Origin: an uncultured Prevotellaceae bacterium | GTDB taxonomy: Bacteria; Bacteroidota; Bacteroidia; Bacteroidales; Bacteroidaceae | Reading direction: 5' to 3' | Assembly: GCA_900316685.1 (NCBI GenBank) | Contig: ONDS01000006.1 | Coordinates: 62,001 to 126,000 of the forward strand | DNA: 64,000 nucleotides | In this document: one piece after another, positions 63,490-64,000 of the stretch | How the letters are laid out: each line of letters begins with the position of its first letter | How positions within the stretch are numbered: position 1 is the first letter of the stretch | The notes under the pieces: generated by a model | The model's input: the letters and a program-made list of their open reading frames with translations, nothing else | What the model was told of the DNA's origin: nothing | The model's database searches: none | Program-made: the position numbers and the translations under genes

Positions 63490-64000
63490 TTAACCGTATG
63501 TCTCAATAAGATATTTCACAAACTGCGGGTCACCGAAGTTTCTGGTGCCGGCGTCGTGCTGGTTCATCGTGGCTATCTGGGCCATCTCGCCATCTGACAA
63601 GGTGAAGTCGAATATATCGATATTCTGCGCCATACGCTCTTTATGGCTCGACTTGGGAATAGCCACGATTCCGCGTTGGATGAGCCAACGGAGGGCTACT
63701 TGGGCGGCACTCTTATTATATCTTGCGCCGATAGCTGTCAGCAGGTCGCTCTTGACAATGCTGTCCGTCCCCTGTCCGCCGAGAGGATACCACGCCATCA
63801 TTTTGGTGCCAAATTCGTTGTGTATCGGCTCAATGCCTGTCTGTTGGGAGAGTGTGTTGCACTCCAACTGATTCACCATCGGTTTCAGTTCCACATAATG
63901 GGCAAAGTCGAAGAAACGGCCTGCCTGGAAGTTCGACACGCCGATGGCACGAACCTTTCCTTCATGGTATGCCTTCTCCATCGCCCGCCATGTGCCGAAC
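63490..64000 (-). CDS. Aldo/keto reductase, 5' end outside window
   Basis: Partial: about 170 C-terminal residues are seen, the frame being open at the right edge (FGTWRAMEKAYHEGKVRAIG). IGVSNFQAGRF and AIPKSSHKERMAQN are aldo/keto reductase signatures (the latter NADPH-binding), and NQLECNTLSQQ is the usual conserved stretch. It reduces carbonyls using NADPH. It lies upstream of the broken acetyltransferase on the same strand. Confidence 0.9.
   Translation of the reverse strand, partial: FGTWRAMEKAYHEGKVRAIGVSNFQAGRFFDFAHYVELKPMVNQLECNTLSQQTGIEPIHNEFGTKMMAWYPLGGQGTDSIVKSDLLTAIGARYNKSAAQVALRWLIQRGIVAIPKSSHKERMAQNIDIFDFTLSDGEMAQIATMNQHDAGTRNFGDPQFVKYLIETYG

Overview
The window looks like a chromosome segment of a gut or rumen Bacteroidales bacterium, most likely Prevotella-like. 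The signs are: promoters with a TAnnTTTG box and an upstream TTTG about 19-20 bases away; a short (290 aa) primary sigma factor; the ribosomal-protein cluster rpmB-rpmG-DUF4295 followed by ftsY and rimO; a TonB-dependent receptor paired with a DUF4249 lipoprotein; and methylmalonyl-CoA mutase near a sodium-pump decarboxylase. The genus is inferred. No rRNA, tRNA, CRISPR array, insertion sequence or prophage was seen.

Layout. 1-9466 (minus strand): most of a type II polyketide/fatty-acid-like cluster (three ketosynthases, two acyl carrier proteins, thioesterase, FabZ-like dehydratase, LpxL-like acyltransferase, O-methyltransferase, FabG), as in aryl-polyene/flexirubin pigment clusters; it continues past the left edge. 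9804-14875: a secreted glutathione peroxidase-nitroreductase fusion, a TonB receptor with DUF4249 partner, and a CAT-like acetyltransferase. 15409-22611: primary sigma factor, ribosomal protein S1, a small DnaJ-like chaperone with a sigma-54-type promoter, a zinc-ribbon membrane protein with a serine-rich repeat tail, and a GH25 lysozyme. 23064-29870: hexuronate catabolism (uxaA, LacI regulator, kdgK, eda) with an NhaC-type antiporter; the tagaturonate reductase lies apart at 59082. 29963-34928: a 1197-residue sensor kinase that looks like two half-kinases joined, its response regulator and a small membrane protein. 35076-40879: rpmB, rpmG, DUF4295, ftsY, rimO, then two HU-fold proteins joined through a membrane segment to peptidoglycan-binding domains, with an FHA protein between them. 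40980-55650: GH3 glycosidase, three subunits of a methylmalonyl-CoA decarboxylase-type sodium pump, an AspT-like transporter, mutA-mutB, MgtC and ClpC. 55730-64000: ispE, dnaB, an SGNH hydrolase, uxaB, an MBL hydrolase, two unknown small proteins, an acetyltransferase gene broken by a stop codon, and a partial aldo/keto reductase.

Functional links. UxaB, UxaA, KdgK and Eda would take tagaturonate to pyruvate and glyceraldehyde-3-phosphate. MutAB and the decarboxylase subunits fit the succinate-to-propionate route that pumps sodium, which an NhaC-type antiporter could use. The GH3 enzyme supplies sugars from plant polysaccharides.

The non-coding DNA is unusually rich. Many minus-strand genes have a short tandem repeat directly in front of their start codon, each with its own unit. 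GC-rich palindromes lie directly after several stop codons. A 73-75 bp element carrying a perfect Bacteroidetes promoter plus a dyad occurs as a tandem pair at two loci, with compensating base changes in the dyad. All product names come from reading the translated sequence; no database search was run.
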